DNA from: Winogradskya humida
GTDB lineage: Bacteria > Actinomycetota > Actinomycetes > Mycobacteriales > Micromonosporaceae
NCBI RefSeq assembly: GCF_016862215.1
Contig: NZ_BOMN01000041.1
Coordinates: 186,001-250,000 of the forward strand
Length of the DNA stretch: 64,000 bases
Direction: 5' to 3'
Part shown: piece after piece, positions 52,955 to 61,561 of the stretch
How positions within the stretch are numbered: the first letter of the stretch is position 1
Layout of the letters: the number at the start of each line of letters is the position of its first letter
Notes under the pieces: generated by a model
The model's input: the letters and a program-made list of their open reading frames with translations, nothing else
Database searches by the model: none
Told to the model about the DNA's origin: nothing
Made by a program: the position numbers and the translations under genes

Positions 52955-53566
52955 TCAGGCGGCCTCGGCGTTGAGCGAGTGGGTGGCCTCGGCGCGCAGC
53001 TGGTCCAGGTCGACGCCGCGTTCCGTGAGGATCTGCACGGCGAGTCCGTTTCCCTCGCGGATCAGGCCCAGCAGGATGTGCTCCGGGGCGATGTAGTTGT
53101 GCTTGAGGCGCAGGGCCTCGCGCAGCGACAACTCCAGCACCTTCTTGTTGCGTGGTGAGAACGAGGTGCTGCGTGGGGAGCGGCGGCGCAGCAGTCCTCG
53201 GCGTTTCGGGGCCGGTGGCGCCAGGTGGAATGCGCCCGGTCCGAAGTTCTCCTCGATGGTGCGCCGGACCGCGTCGAGGTCGATGCCGATCGCCTTGAGC
53301 GCTTCCCGGTCCGCGGCGTCCCGGTCGGCTGACGGGTCCAGGGAGGCTGAGCCGGTGCCGACCCGCCGGATGATTTCGGACCGTAGGTAGTGGGCGTCGA
53401 CTCCCTTGCTGGTCAGGGCCGGGGCGGTGGCTGCCGGGCCGGTCTCGTCCGCGAGCAGGGCCAGTAGCAGGTGTTCGGTGCCGACCGGGGCCTGGTGCAG
53501 CTCCTGGGCCTCGGCCTTGGCGCGGACGACCGCGTCGCGGGCGGCGTGGGTGAATCGTTCGAACAT
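52955..53566 (-). CDS. Stand-alone Clp N-domain protein (ClpC-N-like)
   Basis: 203 residues with two Clp repeat regions: 1-75 (MFERFTHAARDAVVRAKAEAQELHQAPVGTEHLLLALL) and 130-195 (FSPRNKKVLELSLREALRLKHNYIAPEHILLGLIREGNGLA). No AAA+ domains follow. Such proteins may act as adaptors or decoys for ClpC-type unfoldases or bind substrate. It starts 1 bp after the HTH gene's stop, so the two are coupled. Confidence 0.9.
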   Translation of the reverse strand: MFERFTHAARDAVVRAKAEAQELHQAPVGTEHLLLALLADETGPAATAPALTSKGVDAHYLRSEIIRRVGTGSASLDPSADRDAADREALKAIGIDLDAVRRTIEENFGPGAFHLAPPAPKRRGLLRRRSPRSTSFSPRNKKVLELSLREALRLKHNYIAPEHILLGLIREGNGLAVQILTERGVDLDQLRAEATHSLNAEAA

Positions 53567-53567
53567 G

Positions 53568-53804
53568 TCAGCTCTCCCGTGGGTCCTGCGTCGGCACTCG
53601 GTTGGCGTGTTTCTTGTGGACGCCCTGGCGGGTCACCTCGAGTGCGTCGGCGATCTCCTGCCAGGACCAGCCCTTGCGGCGGGCGTTGCTGACCTGGAGG
53701 TATTCGAGGCCCTCCAGGAGGCGGCGCAGCGCCACGACCGCTCGCAGCCCGACCCTGGGGTCGGTGCTGCCCGCGGCTGCGGCGAGGTCGGTTGCTTCGG
53801 TCAT
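53568..53804 (-). CDS. Small HTH DNA-binding protein
   Basis: 78 residues. HTH at about 46-70: KGWSWQEIADALEVTRQGVHKKHANRV, like the HTH proteins that accompany Clp N-domain genes in actinobacteria. An N-terminal helix (about 15-40) probably dimerises. ATG 53804 lies only two bases from a perfect palindrome, and -35/-10 elements place the transcription start on this ATG. It most likely represses its own operon. Confidence 0.85.
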   Translation of the reverse strand: MTEATDLAAAAGSTDPRVGLRAVVALRRLLEGLEYLQVSNARRKGWSWQEIADALEVTRQGVHKKHANRVPTQDPRES

Positions 53805-53806
53805 GC

Positions 53807-53851
53807 TGTCAACCTACGTTGACAGTACCGCCGTGTCAACCAGAGTTGACA
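53807..53851 (-). promoter_or_regulatory. Two identical palindromic operators over a leaderless promoter
   Basis: TGTCAAC-N4-GTTGACA at 53807-53824 and again at 53834-53851, centres 27 bp apart. On the minus strand TTGACA of the distal copy is a consensus -35, followed by 17 bp and TAGGTT (-10) inside the proximal copy, then six bases and ATG 53804. A dimer on each site would cover both promoter hexamers. Confidence 0.8.
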
Positions 53852-53862
53852 TAGAAGGCATG

Positions 53863-53888
53863 AAAAAAGGCCGGCGGGTGCCGGCCTT
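53863..53888 (-). terminator. Rho-independent terminator of the DUF3072 gene
   Basis: AAGGCCGGC (53867-53875), loop GGGT, GCCGGCCTT (53880-53888). On the minus strand the stem is followed by six T (complement of 53863-53868), a textbook intrinsic terminator 14 bp beyond the DUF3072 stop. Confidence 0.85.
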
Positions 53889-53901
53889 CTTTCCACAAGT
53901 A

Positions 53902-54111
53902 CTACCGGCCGCGACCGGTCTCTTCCTGCAGCTCGTCGATGCGCTGGGACGCCTCGGCCTTGGTCAGGCCCTCCGGCACGTCCTCATGTGCCTCGGAAGC
54001 CAGCGTGTGCAGATACGACTCCTGCGCCCCGGTGGCCGGCTCGTCGCCGGTCGTCCAGTCCGCGGGATCCTTGATGGTGTTCGACGTCGTATCCTGCTCA
54101 TTCGTAGCCAT
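53902..54111 (-). CDS. DUF3072 protein
   Basis: 69 residues: DPADWTTGDEPATGAQESYLHTLASEA followed by LTKAEASQRIDELQ. This is the whole DUF3072 pattern, a small actinobacterial family of unknown function with predicted helices. GAGGGG precedes ATG 54111 by seven bases. An intrinsic terminator follows, so it is likely monocistronic; VOC gene transcription from upstream could also read through it (37 bp gap). Confidence 0.85.
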   Translation of the reverse strand: MATNEQDTTSNTIKDPADWTTGDEPATGAQESYLHTLASEAHEDVPEGLTKAEASQRIDELQEETGRGR

Positions 54112-54148
54112 GACTTGCCCCTCGGACGAAGATGTTCGAACAGGCGTA

Positions 54149-54934
54149 TCAGTACCCGCCGAACGTCAACTCCATGCCTGAAACCGCGTTGAGCTGCATA
54201 GTCAACTCGATCGGGACGGACGCGGGGGCCGCGATGGAGAACGGGACGCCCCACGGGTCGAGCAGCTCCGCGTAGGTGCCGAAGCCGGTTTCCGCGACGC
54301 CCGAGATCACCGTGCCGCCGTAGGCGCGGCAGTCCTCGAGGGTCTCGTTGCAGTCGGCGACCTGGAACGCCGCGCGCCACCAGCTGCCGCCGCGGCTCGG
54401 GGCGAGGCCGGCCATGGCGTCGTGGGCGGTGGTGATCCATTCGCCGCGGGTGCCGTCGCTGCCGTACTCGTCGCGCAGCAGCCAGCCGAACGCCTGGCCG
54501 TAGAAGCGGGCCGCGGCCACGGCGTCATCGGTGAGCAGCTCGGGGAAGGTCATGGTGCCGGGCTCACCGCCGACCTGGGTGCCGGTGAAGTCACGCGGCT
54601 CCCAGATGCCGAGGACCGCGCCGGCCGGGTCGGCGATGACCGCCGAGCGGCCGCCGTGCCCGTCGGTGGGCTCGCCGACGAGGCGGCCGCCCGCCTCGTG
54701 GACGCGCAGCAGCGAGGCCTCGAGGTTGTGTTCGGTGAGATACGTCATCCAGCCCTGGGGCCGGTCGGCGCGGGTACGGGTCAGGCCCGCCGCGGCGCGC
54801 CCGTTCAGCTTGAAACGGTCACCGGCTGGTTCCCAGCCGAAAAGTCGAGCATAGAATTCCGCTGCCCGGGCAGGATCCGCGCTTGCCAGCTCGACCCAGC
54901 AGGGTGTCCCCGGCGCAAAGCCCCGTAAACGCAT
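54149..54934 (-). CDS. Two-domain VOC (glyoxalase/bleomycin-resistance) protein
   Basis: 261 residues from ATG 54934 (AAGG upstream). Two VOC modules: residues 8-120 (PCWVELASADPARAAEFYARLFGWE) and 130-245 (FPELLTDDAVAAARFYGQAFGWLL, FGTYAELLDPWGVPFSI). The fold binds a metal and acts on small molecules (dioxygenases, glyoxalases, resistance proteins). The substrate is unknown. The 203-bp region upstream is A/T-rich at 55030-55130. Confidence 0.85.
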   Translation of the reverse strand: MRLRGFAPGTPCWVELASADPARAAEFYARLFGWEPAGDRFKLNGRAAAGLTRTRADRPQGWMTYLTEHNLEASLLRVHEAGGRLVGEPTDGHGGRSAVIADPAGAVLGIWEPRDFTGTQVGGEPGTMTFPELLTDDAVAAARFYGQAFGWLLRDEYGSDGTRGEWITTAHDAMAGLAPSRGGSWWRAAFQVADCNETLEDCRAYGGTVISGVAETGFGTYAELLDPWGVPFSIAAPASVPIELTMQLNAVSGMELTFGGY

Positions 54935-55137
54935 CGGCCGCACCTTTCGTCGTCCATAGTGTCGTGGTCCATCGTGGAAACCGGCCATGGGGGAGGTCGT
55001 TGATACCGGCCACCGGTACCGCCTGGGGAGTTGACGATCACCTTACAGGTATGAATACGCTCCGCCACTATATCCGGGTTCAATGTCCTAAATAAACTAC
55101 GGTTTTGCGGCGCATTGATTACCTAGCGTGGTGTCGA

Positions 55138-56439
55138 TTACTGAGCGTGTCGCTCCTCCGGAGTGCGGGAGCGCTCGTTGGATCGGTCCAGAAGCCGCAT
55201 CACGGGCGTCACCGCAACGCCGTGCAACACCACGCTCACAATGACGACGAATCCCACTGTCGCCCAAATGACATCGAGTGCGGGAAACGTTGCGTGGCTC
55301 ATTGCGTACGCCAAGTAATAGAACGATCCGATGCCGCGAATTCCGAAGATCGCGATTACCCAGTGCTCCGAAGTGCGGCCCGGTGCACCGTGCAGCGACA
55401 GGAATCCCGAAATCGGGCGTACCACCAGAATAAGTGCGAGTCCGATCAATGCGGCGGGCCAGGTCAGCGCGCTCAGCAGGCCGTCGACGACCGCGCCGCC
55501 GAGCAGCAGGAGCAGCAGGACGGTCAGCAGCCGCTCGATCTGCTCGGCGAAGTCGTGCAGCACCTGGTGATAGTCGTGCGACCGCTGCGCCGACCGGATC
55601 CCGCGGGCCGCGATGAACACCGCCAGGAAGCCGTAGCCGCCGGCGACCTCGACCAGCCCGTACGCCAGGAAGGTCGCCGCGAGCGCTAGGAATCCCTCGG
55701 AGTGATGGGCCAGACGCAGATTGCGGTTACGGGCCCGGAAGAACAACTGACCGAGCAGCCGGCCGACGAGCAGACCGCCGGCCACGCCCACCACGACCTT
55801 GTAGAGCACGTCCTTGAGCGCCCACTCGCCGAACCAGCTCTCGTGGGTCACCGCCGCGGTCGCGAGCGCGATGGCCGCGTACACGAAGGGGAAGGCCAGC
55901 CCGTCGTTGAGCCCGGCCTCCGAGGTCAGCGCGAAGCGCACCTCGTCCTCCGAATCCTCCTCGTCGGTCGGCTCGCCGACCTGCACGTCCGCGGCCAGCA
56001 CCGGATCGGTCGGGGCGAGTGCCGCACCCAGCAGCAGCGCGGACGCCGGCACCAGCCCGGCCCACCACCAGCCGAGCCACGCGACGGCCCCGATCGTGAC
56101 CGGCATGGCGATGACCAGCAGCCGCCACGTGGAGTTCCACCGCCGTCCCTTCAACGGGCGGTCGATCTTGAGGCCCGCGCCCATCAGCGCGACGATCACG
56201 CAGACCTCGGTCAGGTGCTGGGTCAGCAGGGGATGCGCGAGCGGGTCTGCCTTCGGCAGACCGAGGGGCAGCGCGAACAGCACCATCCCCAGCGCGAGGA
56301 AGACGATGGGCATCGAGAGTGGGCGGCGTTCGAGGACCCGCGGCAGGATGCCCGCCAGCAGGGCCCCGACGCCGAAGAGCGCGAAGAGGAGGTCGGACAG
56401 CTGCACCCGCCCTGACTGCCCACGCCCGCGGGAAATCAT
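55138..56439 (-). CDS. CPA1-family cation/proton antiporter
   Basis: 433 residues from ATG 56439; GTG 56406 (11 residues shorter, just before the first helix) is equally plausible as no clear ribosome-binding site marks either. About 12 helices. Ion-binding elements LAPTDPVLAADVQVGE and TSEAGLNDGLAFPFV are intact. An acidic EPTDEEDSEDEVRF loop lies between them. Distinct from the antiporter at 1353. Convergent to nothing; the HAD gene lies 16 bp upstream on the same strand. Confidence 0.88.
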   Translation of the reverse strand: MISRGRGQSGRVQLSDLLFALFGVGALLAGILPRVLERRPLSMPIVFLALGMVLFALPLGLPKADPLAHPLLTQHLTEVCVIVALMGAGLKIDRPLKGRRWNSTWRLLVIAMPVTIGAVAWLGWWWAGLVPASALLLGAALAPTDPVLAADVQVGEPTDEEDSEDEVRFALTSEAGLNDGLAFPFVYAAIALATAAVTHESWFGEWALKDVLYKVVVGVAGGLLVGRLLGQLFFRARNRNLRLAHHSEGFLALAATFLAYGLVEVAGGYGFLAVFIAARGIRSAQRSHDYHQVLHDFAEQIERLLTVLLLLLLGGAVVDGLLSALTWPAALIGLALILVVRPISGFLSLHGAPGRTSEHWVIAIFGIRGIGSFYYLAYAMSHATFPALDVIWATVGFVVIVSVVLHGVAVTPVMRLLDRSNERSRTPEERHAQ

Positions 56440-56455
56440 GCGGGCCGGGCGTCGG

Positions 56456-57127
56456 CTACAAGAGCTTTTTGATCGCGGACCGGTCCAGCTCGGCGAGCAG
56501 TTCGGCCGGATCCGCGTACGCCTCCACGGCCCCCGCCTCCAGCAACTCCGCCGCGCTGGTCCCGCCGCACGCGAGCCCGATGCACGGGATGCCGAGCTTG
56601 GCCGCGGCCTTGACGTCCCACACCGCGTCGCCGACGAACACGCTGTGCTCCGGGTCGACCCCGGACTGGTCCAGCGCCGCCTGCAGGATGTCCGGCTCGG
56701 GTTTGCTCGCCTTCGCGTCCGAGGACGAGGTTGCCGCGTCGATCACGTCGTCCGCGTCGATGACCTTGCGCAGCTTGGCGAGCTCCTCGTCCTTGGCCGA
56801 CGAGGCGAGCACCACCGTGAGGCCTCGCCCGGCGCACTCGCGCAGCAGGTCGGCGGCGCCGGGGAGGGGCCGCAGCCGCTCCCACCACGCGCCGTAGAGC
56901 ACGTCGTGCGCGGTGGACAGCTCGTCGTCCTTCGACTTGTCGCGGTCGTCGCCGAGCAGGTGCCCCACCAGCTTGTCCGAGCCCATCCCGATCCCGCGGT
57001 GGATCTCGGCCATGGGTACGTCGTGGTCGCCCTGCCGCAACGCCTCCCACCACGCCACCGCGTGCAGGTAGGTCGTGTCGACCAGCGTTCCGTCGACGTC
57101 GAAGAGCACCGCGCGTTTGGCTGTCAT
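56456..57127 (-). CDS. HAD-family hydrolase (phosphoglycolate phosphatase-like)
   Basis: 223 residues. HAD motifs: LFDVDGTLVDTTYLHAVAWW, VVLASSAKDEELAKL, SKPEPDILQAAL and VFVGDAVWDVKAA. Subfamily IA cap between motifs I and II. It dephosphorylates a small phosphate ester. It sits 19 bp downstream of the SpoIIE-type phosphatase and 16 bp upstream of the antiporter, so 55138-59276 may be one transcription unit. Confidence 0.88.
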   Translation of the reverse strand: MTAKRAVLFDVDGTLVDTTYLHAVAWWEALRQGDHDVPMAEIHRGIGMGSDKLVGHLLGDDRDKSKDDELSTAHDVLYGAWWERLRPLPGAADLLRECAGRGLTVVLASSAKDEELAKLRKVIDADDVIDAATSSSDAKASKPEPDILQAALDQSGVDPEHSVFVGDAVWDVKAAAKLGIPCIGLACGGTSAAELLEAGAVEAYADPAELLAELDRSAIKKLL

Positions 57128-57146
57128 ACGCAGGTTTCTACCCCGA

Positions 57147-59276
57147 TCAGGGCGCGGGTATCAGCATTTCGAACCAGACCGTGGAGCCGCGGACCGTCGG
57201 GTCCGTGCCCCAGGTGTCGCTGAGCTCCTCGATCAGGCCCAGGCCACGGCCCCGGCTGCTCAGCGCGTCGGTGCGGGCGCGGGTGACGCTGCCGCGGGTG
57301 CCCGTGTCGGCCACGGAGACCAGCAGCCGCTCGGCGCTGAGGTCGATGTGGACCTGGGCGGGGGTGCCCGCGTGCAGCAGCGCGTTGGTGGTCAGCTCGC
57401 TGGTGCAGAGGATGGCCGCGCCGATCACCGGCTCCGGGACCGCCCAGTCGCGCAGCCGGGTGGTCATCCACTGCCGCACCCGGCTCGGGCCGGTCGGCTC
57501 GGCCGGAACCAGCATCGTCGCGGACCGGCTGAGTGCCACCGCCCGCTCCACTGCCAGCACAGCCACATCATCATCGGTACGCCCGGACACCGCAGCCGTC
57601 GCCAATGAGCACAGATTGCGGGGGTCGCCACTGGCCGCCGCCGCGGTGGCCGTCACCAGCGCGTCGAGCCCGTCGCTCAGCGGGCGGTCGCGACGCTCCA
57701 CCACGCCGTCGGAATACATCAGGATCGTGTCGCCGGGCTCGAGCTGCACCGTGGCCGTCCGCCAGCGCCCGCCCAGCCCGAGCGGGGCTCCCGGCGGGAC
57801 CGTCACCAGCTCCGCGCTCGCGCTCCCGTGCCCGGCCCGGCGCAGCACCGGGGGAGGGTGACCGGCGCTGGCCAGCGTGATCGTGCCGTCGGCGGGGTCG
57901 AGCACCCCGTAGACGACGGTCACGAAGATCTCCTCGTTGCGGGACTCGGCGCCGAGCGAACCGACCAGCCGGTCCAGCCCAGCCAGCACCGTGCCGGGCG
58001 CCGAATCGGTCAGGGCGAGCGCCCGCAACGCCGCCCGGACCTGGCCCATCACCGCCGCGGCGCGAACGTCGTGACCGGCCACGTCGCCGAGCACCATCGC
58101 CAGACGCCCGTCGGCCAGCTCGAACGCGTCGTAGAAGTCGCCGCCGGCCGCGTTGCCGTCGACGCCGACGTCATAACGTGCGGCGATGCGGAAACGATCC
58201 AGCTCGGGCAGGTGCTCGGGCAGCATCGAGCGCTGCAGCAGCTGCGCGGTGCCGTGCTGCGCCTCGAAGCGGCGGGCCCGCTCGGTGGCCTGCGCGACCA
58301 GCTCGGCAGCCGCGTAGAGAAGCGCTCTCTCAGCCGGCAGCCACGAATGCGGGGTGCGGTAACCCATGGTCAGCGCCCCGTGCACCGACGCCGTGCGCAG
58401 CGGCATCGCGGCCAGCGCCTTGATGCGCCGCTCGTGACGGTCGGTGGCGATCTCCGCCAGCGGGGAACCGTCGGAGACGAACGAAGGCCGCCCGCTCTGC
58501 GCCGCCGTGACCATCGGCGAGCCGGGCTGCTCGGCGGGGATCCGCTTCCACAACGGGGGCAGCCGCTCGTCGGCCTCGTCGATCATCTCGCCGCGGATGC
58601 GCCGCACATAGCGGAACTCGGCGCCGTCGTCGACCGAGAACACGCAGTGGTCCACGTCGAACGAGGTCATCGCGTAGGACAGGACGACCCGGGCCACGTC
58701 GTCGATGGTCAGCGCGGACGCCAGCCGGGCGGTCAGCTCGCCGAGGCTCTGCAGCCGGCGGGTCACGTGGGTGGTTTCCGCCGCGACCGTGAGCACTCCG
58801 ACGACGGTGCCGTGCTCGTCGCGTACGACGGAATGGCCTCTGGTGAACGACGCCTGCTCGACGTGACCGGCGCGCGGGACCGACACCTGGGTCTCGGCCT
58901 CGAGGAACGACTGGCCGGTGCGGAAGACGTCCGCGACGATGTCACCGAACCCCGGCGCGTGCCAGGCCTCGCCGAACACGTCAGCCGCGGGACAACCCAT
59001 CGCCGCGGGATGCTTGGTGCCGATGATGTCCGCGTAGGCGTCGTTGTAGACCAGCACGAAAGTCTCGCCGTAGGCCATCGCCATCGGCACCGGCGACGCC
59101 AGCACCACGTCGACCGTGGAGCGCACGGCCTGGTCCCAGCTCTCGCGCGGCCCCAGCGGCGTGACCTGCCACGGGTGCGCGGCGACCAGCTCGGCGCAGC
59201 TCGGCGCCCGGGCCGGCACGCCGGCGCCCTGGGCGGGCAGCGTCGTCATCCCGGAGTGGCTCCCCATGCCGACCAT
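57147..59276 (-). CDS. PAS-GAF-SpoIIE phosphatase-HATPase regulator
   Basis: 709 residues from ATG 59276; ATG 59267 or 59249 (GGGGAG upstream) are alternatives. Domains: PAS-like (about 30-160; SPVPMAMAYGETFVLVYNDAYADIIG), GAF (about 175-335), PP2C/SpoIIE (about 350-545; DVGVDGNAAGGDFYDAFEL, LGDVAGHDVRAA, ILMYSDGVVE, GRTDDDVAVLAV) and an anti-sigma-type HATPase (about 580-705; TSELTTNALLHAG, DTGTRGSV, GLGLIEEL). It both phosphorylates and dephosphorylates STAS anti-sigma antagonists in stress or development. No sigma or STAS gene is adjacent. Confidence 0.92.
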   Translation of the reverse strand: MVGMGSHSGMTTLPAQGAGVPARAPSCAELVAAHPWQVTPLGPRESWDQAVRSTVDVVLASPVPMAMAYGETFVLVYNDAYADIIGTKHPAAMGCPAADVFGEAWHAPGFGDIVADVFRTGQSFLEAETQVSVPRAGHVEQASFTRGHSVVRDEHGTVVGVLTVAAETTHVTRRLQSLGELTARLASALTIDDVARVVLSYAMTSFDVDHCVFSVDDGAEFRYVRRIRGEMIDEADERLPPLWKRIPAEQPGSPMVTAAQSGRPSFVSDGSPLAEIATDRHERRIKALAAMPLRTASVHGALTMGYRTPHSWLPAERALLYAAAELVAQATERARRFEAQHGTAQLLQRSMLPEHLPELDRFRIAARYDVGVDGNAAGGDFYDAFELADGRLAMVLGDVAGHDVRAAAVMGQVRAALRALALTDSAPGTVLAGLDRLVGSLGAESRNEEIFVTVVYGVLDPADGTITLASAGHPPPVLRRAGHGSASAELVTVPPGAPLGLGGRWRTATVQLEPGDTILMYSDGVVERRDRPLSDGLDALVTATAAAASGDPRNLCSLATAAVSGRTDDDVAVLAVERAVALSRSATMLVPAEPTGPSRVRQWMTTRLRDWAVPEPVIGAAILCTSELTTNALLHAGTPAQVHIDLSAERLLVSVADTGTRGSVTRARTDALSSRGRGLGLIEELSDTWGTDPTVRGSTVWFEMLIPAP

Positions 59277-59324
59277 GTCCCTGAGCGTAGCCCGCGTCGG
59301 CCGTTCGGACGATGGGGCCACCCT

Positions 59325-59346
59325 CCGGACGTTCTGTTCTGTCCGG
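59325..59346. promoter_or_regulatory. Inverted repeat between SpoIIE and MscS-like genes
   Basis: CCGGAC, ten bases GTTCTGTTCT, GTCCGG, in the 188-bp divergent gap. A possible operator; the inner GTTCT is itself directly repeated. Confidence 0.4.
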
Positions 59347-59464
59347 TACGCGCGGATGATGCCGCTGCGCCTCTTGCTGCTGGTGCGGGTTGACGGTAGC
59401 CGATTTACTCTCTCCACCAAGCCGGCCCGGTGCCGGATCCCCCCGAGCTCCCGGGAGATTACTC

Positions 59465-60946
59465 ATGAGCGGGTCCGAACTGAGCGACGCGCTGAGCGAC
59501 ATGTGGCGGTCGGTGCTGCTCTTCATACCGGCCGCACTGGCCTTCGTCGCGATCCTGATCATCGGCTGGCTGCTGGCCCGGCTGGTCCGCACGGTCGTCG
59601 CCAAGGCGCTGAGCCGGGTCGGCTTCGACCGCGCCGTCGAGCGCGGCCCGATCGGGCGCGCCCTGGGCGACCGCATCAAGCCCAGCGAACTCTGCGCCAA
59701 GATCGCGTTCTACGCGGTGCTGCTCTTCGCGCTCCAGCTCGCCTTTGGCATCTGGGGCCCCAACGCGGTCAGTGACCTGCTGACCTCCCTGGTCTCCTGG
59801 TTGCCCCGGGCCTTCATCGCGATCGTCATCATCGTGGTGGTGGCGGCCATCGGTGGCGCAGCCCGCGACCTGATCAGCAGCGCGCTCGGCGGTCTCGCGT
59901 ACGGGCGGCTGCTCGCACAGGTCGCGTACTGGCTGATCGTCGCCCTCGGCGTCATCGCCGCGCTCGACCAGGTGCAGATCGCCACCACGGTCACCCAGCC
60001 CGTGCTGATCGCGGTGCTCGCCACGATCGCCGGCGTTGTCATCGTGGGTGTGGGCGGCGGGCTGGTCCGGCCCATGCAGCAGCGATGGGACACGTGGCTG
60101 GAGCGGGCGAGCGAGGAGTCCGCGGTGATCCGCGAGCATGCCCGGACCTACTCCGACGAGAAGGCGCGGCTGGCTCGCGAGGCTGAGGAAGAGGCACGGC
60201 GGGTCGAGGCCGCCCGGGTCGAGGCTGAGCGTAAGGCCGCGGAGGAGCGTGCCGAGGCTGAGCGTAAAGCGGCTGAGGAGCGTGCCGAGGCTGAGCGTAA
60301 AGCCGCTGCCGAGCGGGCCGAGGCTGAGCGTAAGGCTGAGGAGGAGCGCGTCGAGGCTGCTCGAAGGGTTGAGGAGGAGCGGGTCCGGGTTGAGGAGGAG
60401 CGCGCTGAGGCTGCTCGTAAGGCTGAGGAGGAGCGCGTCGCGGCTGCTCAGCAGGCGGCGGAGGACGCTCGCCGCCGGGCCGAGGAAGAACGGATCGAGG
60501 CGCAGCGCCGGGACGAGGAAGAGCGGGCCGAGGCCGAGCGGGTGGCCGAGGAACAGCGCGAGGAGGCCGTACGCGACGCCGCCCGCCGGGCCGAGCAGGC
60601 GCGCGAAGCCGAAACGCGGGCTGCGGCCGAGCGTGAAGCCGAAACGCAGGCTCTGGCGTCGCACGAGGCTGAAACGCAGGCTCTGGCCGAGCGCGAAGCC
60701 CAGACGCAGGCTCTGGCCGAGCGCGAAGCCCAGACGCAGGCACTCGCGGAGCGGGCAGCCGAGGCGCGGGCCGAGGAAGAGCGGCAGCGGCTGCTCGAGG
60801 AGACCGCGGGCGAGAAGACCCAGATCATCCCGGTGCAGCGGCGCCCCCGCGACCACAACCCGGTGCCCGGCTTCGGCCACGATGACGACGACGAGGAAAC
60901 CGAGATCATCCACCCCGTGCCGAAGGACCCCCGCGACGACAAGTAG
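59465..60946 (+). CDS. MscS-like TM-helix protein with long repetitive coiled coil
   Basis: 493 residues. Residues 15-205 hold about five helices of the mechanosensitive-channel TM-helix type (VLLFIPAALAFVAILIIGWLLARLV; RAFIAIVIIVVVAAIGGAARDLI). The MscS beta domain is missing. Residues 225-460 are an Ala/Glu/Arg/Lys coiled coil built from EAERKAAEERA units and then ETQALAEREAQ units; the latter are exact 30-bp DNA repeats at 60691 and 60721. An acidic tail HDDDDEETEIIHPV ends it. GGGAG precedes ATG 59465. It could be a tension-sensing scaffold. Confidence 0.82.
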   Translation: MSGSELSDALSDMWRSVLLFIPAALAFVAILIIGWLLARLVRTVVAKALSRVGFDRAVERGPIGRALGDRIKPSELCAKIAFYAVLLFALQLAFGIWGPNAVSDLLTSLVSWLPRAFIAIVIIVVVAAIGGAARDLISSALGGLAYGRLLAQVAYWLIVALGVIAALDQVQIATTVTQPVLIAVLATIAGVVIVGVGGGLVRPMQQRWDTWLERASEESAVIREHARTYSDEKARLAREAEEEARRVEAARVEAERKAAEERAEAERKAAEERAEAERKAAAERAEAERKAEEERVEAARRVEEERVRVEEERAEAARKAEEERVAAAQQAAEDARRRAEEERIEAQRRDEEERAEAERVAEEQREEAVRDAARRAEQAREAETRAAAEREAETQALASHEAETQALAEREAQTQALAEREAQTQALAERAAEARAEEERQRLLEETAGEKTQIIPVQRRPRDHNPVPGFGHDDDDEETEIIHPVPKDPRDDK

Positions 60947-60999
60947 GCGGGGCAGGAGCGCAGGCGGCGCTGGAGCGCAGGCGGCGCGGGAACGTAGGC

Positions 61000-61030
61000 G
61001 GGGCCGGCACCTTGATCAGGTGCCGGCCCC
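61000..61030 (+). terminator. Hairpin terminator after the MscS-like gene
   Basis: GGGGCCGGCACC (61000-61011), loop TTGATCA, GGTGCCGGCCCC (61019-61030): a perfect 12-bp stem without T-tract. Just upstream GGAGCGCAGGCGGCGC occurs twice. Confidence 0.7.
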
Positions 61031-61063
61031 GGGCGGTCTGTACAGCCTGGCGGACGGTGAAGT

Positions 61064-61095
61064 GGTGCGTCGGTGCGTCGGTGCGTCGGTGCGTC
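61064..61095. repeat. 8-bp tandem repeat (GGTGCGTC x4)
   Basis: Four exact head-to-tail units between the hairpin and the 3' end of the minus-strand gene at 61113. Typical slippage-prone microsatellite. Confidence 0.85.
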
Positions 61096-61112
61096 GGTCG
61101 GAGGTTGGTGGG

Positions 61113-61469
61113 TCAGGCCGGGGCGGGGAGGGTGCGGGCGAGGGTGCAGACCGCGAGGAGGCGGTTGAGCACCCAGTCGTTGGCGGTCCAGTCGATCTCG
61201 TCCGCCGGCGGGCGCCAGCCGTGCTTGAAGGCGGCGTCGCGGACACCCTCGGCGTAGGCGGCCAGGATGACCGGGGTCAGCGGGCGGACGTCCGTGGAGA
61301 GGCTGTCGCGGATGCCGGCAACATGCTGGTCAACCGTGGCGAGCAAGCCGGGGAACCGGGCGGAAGCCTCGAGTCCGGTCACTCCTACGGAGGAACTCAG
61401 CTCGGCGAGGCAGGCGTGGGCGGAACGCAGGGCAGCACGGGCGGCAGCGCCGCTGAACAGGCCATTCAT
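61113..61469 (-). CDS. DUF6401-like small protein
   Basis: 118 residues. Pattern ARAALRSAHACLAELSSSVG, FPGLLATVDQHVAGIRDSL, VRPLTPVILAAYAEGVRDAA and NRLLAVCTLART resembles, from memory, the actinobacterial DUF6401 family, helical and of unknown function. TAACTT lies seven bases before ATG 61469 with no ribosome-binding site, suggesting a leaderless mRNA. Divergent from the 165-residue gene at 61562. Confidence 0.65.
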   Translation of the reverse strand: MNGLFSGAAARAALRSAHACLAELSSSVGVTGLEASARFPGLLATVDQHVAGIRDSLSTDVRPLTPVILAAYAEGVRDAAFKHGWRPPADEIDWTANDWVLNRLLAVCTLARTLPAPA

Positions 61470-61561
61470 AAGATGAAAGTTAGGGACCCCGGGGTAGCTG
61501 ACGGTTCCCCGAACAGGTGCAGCTCGGTTGAACTGCCCGCCGGTGGGGAACTGACCCGGTC

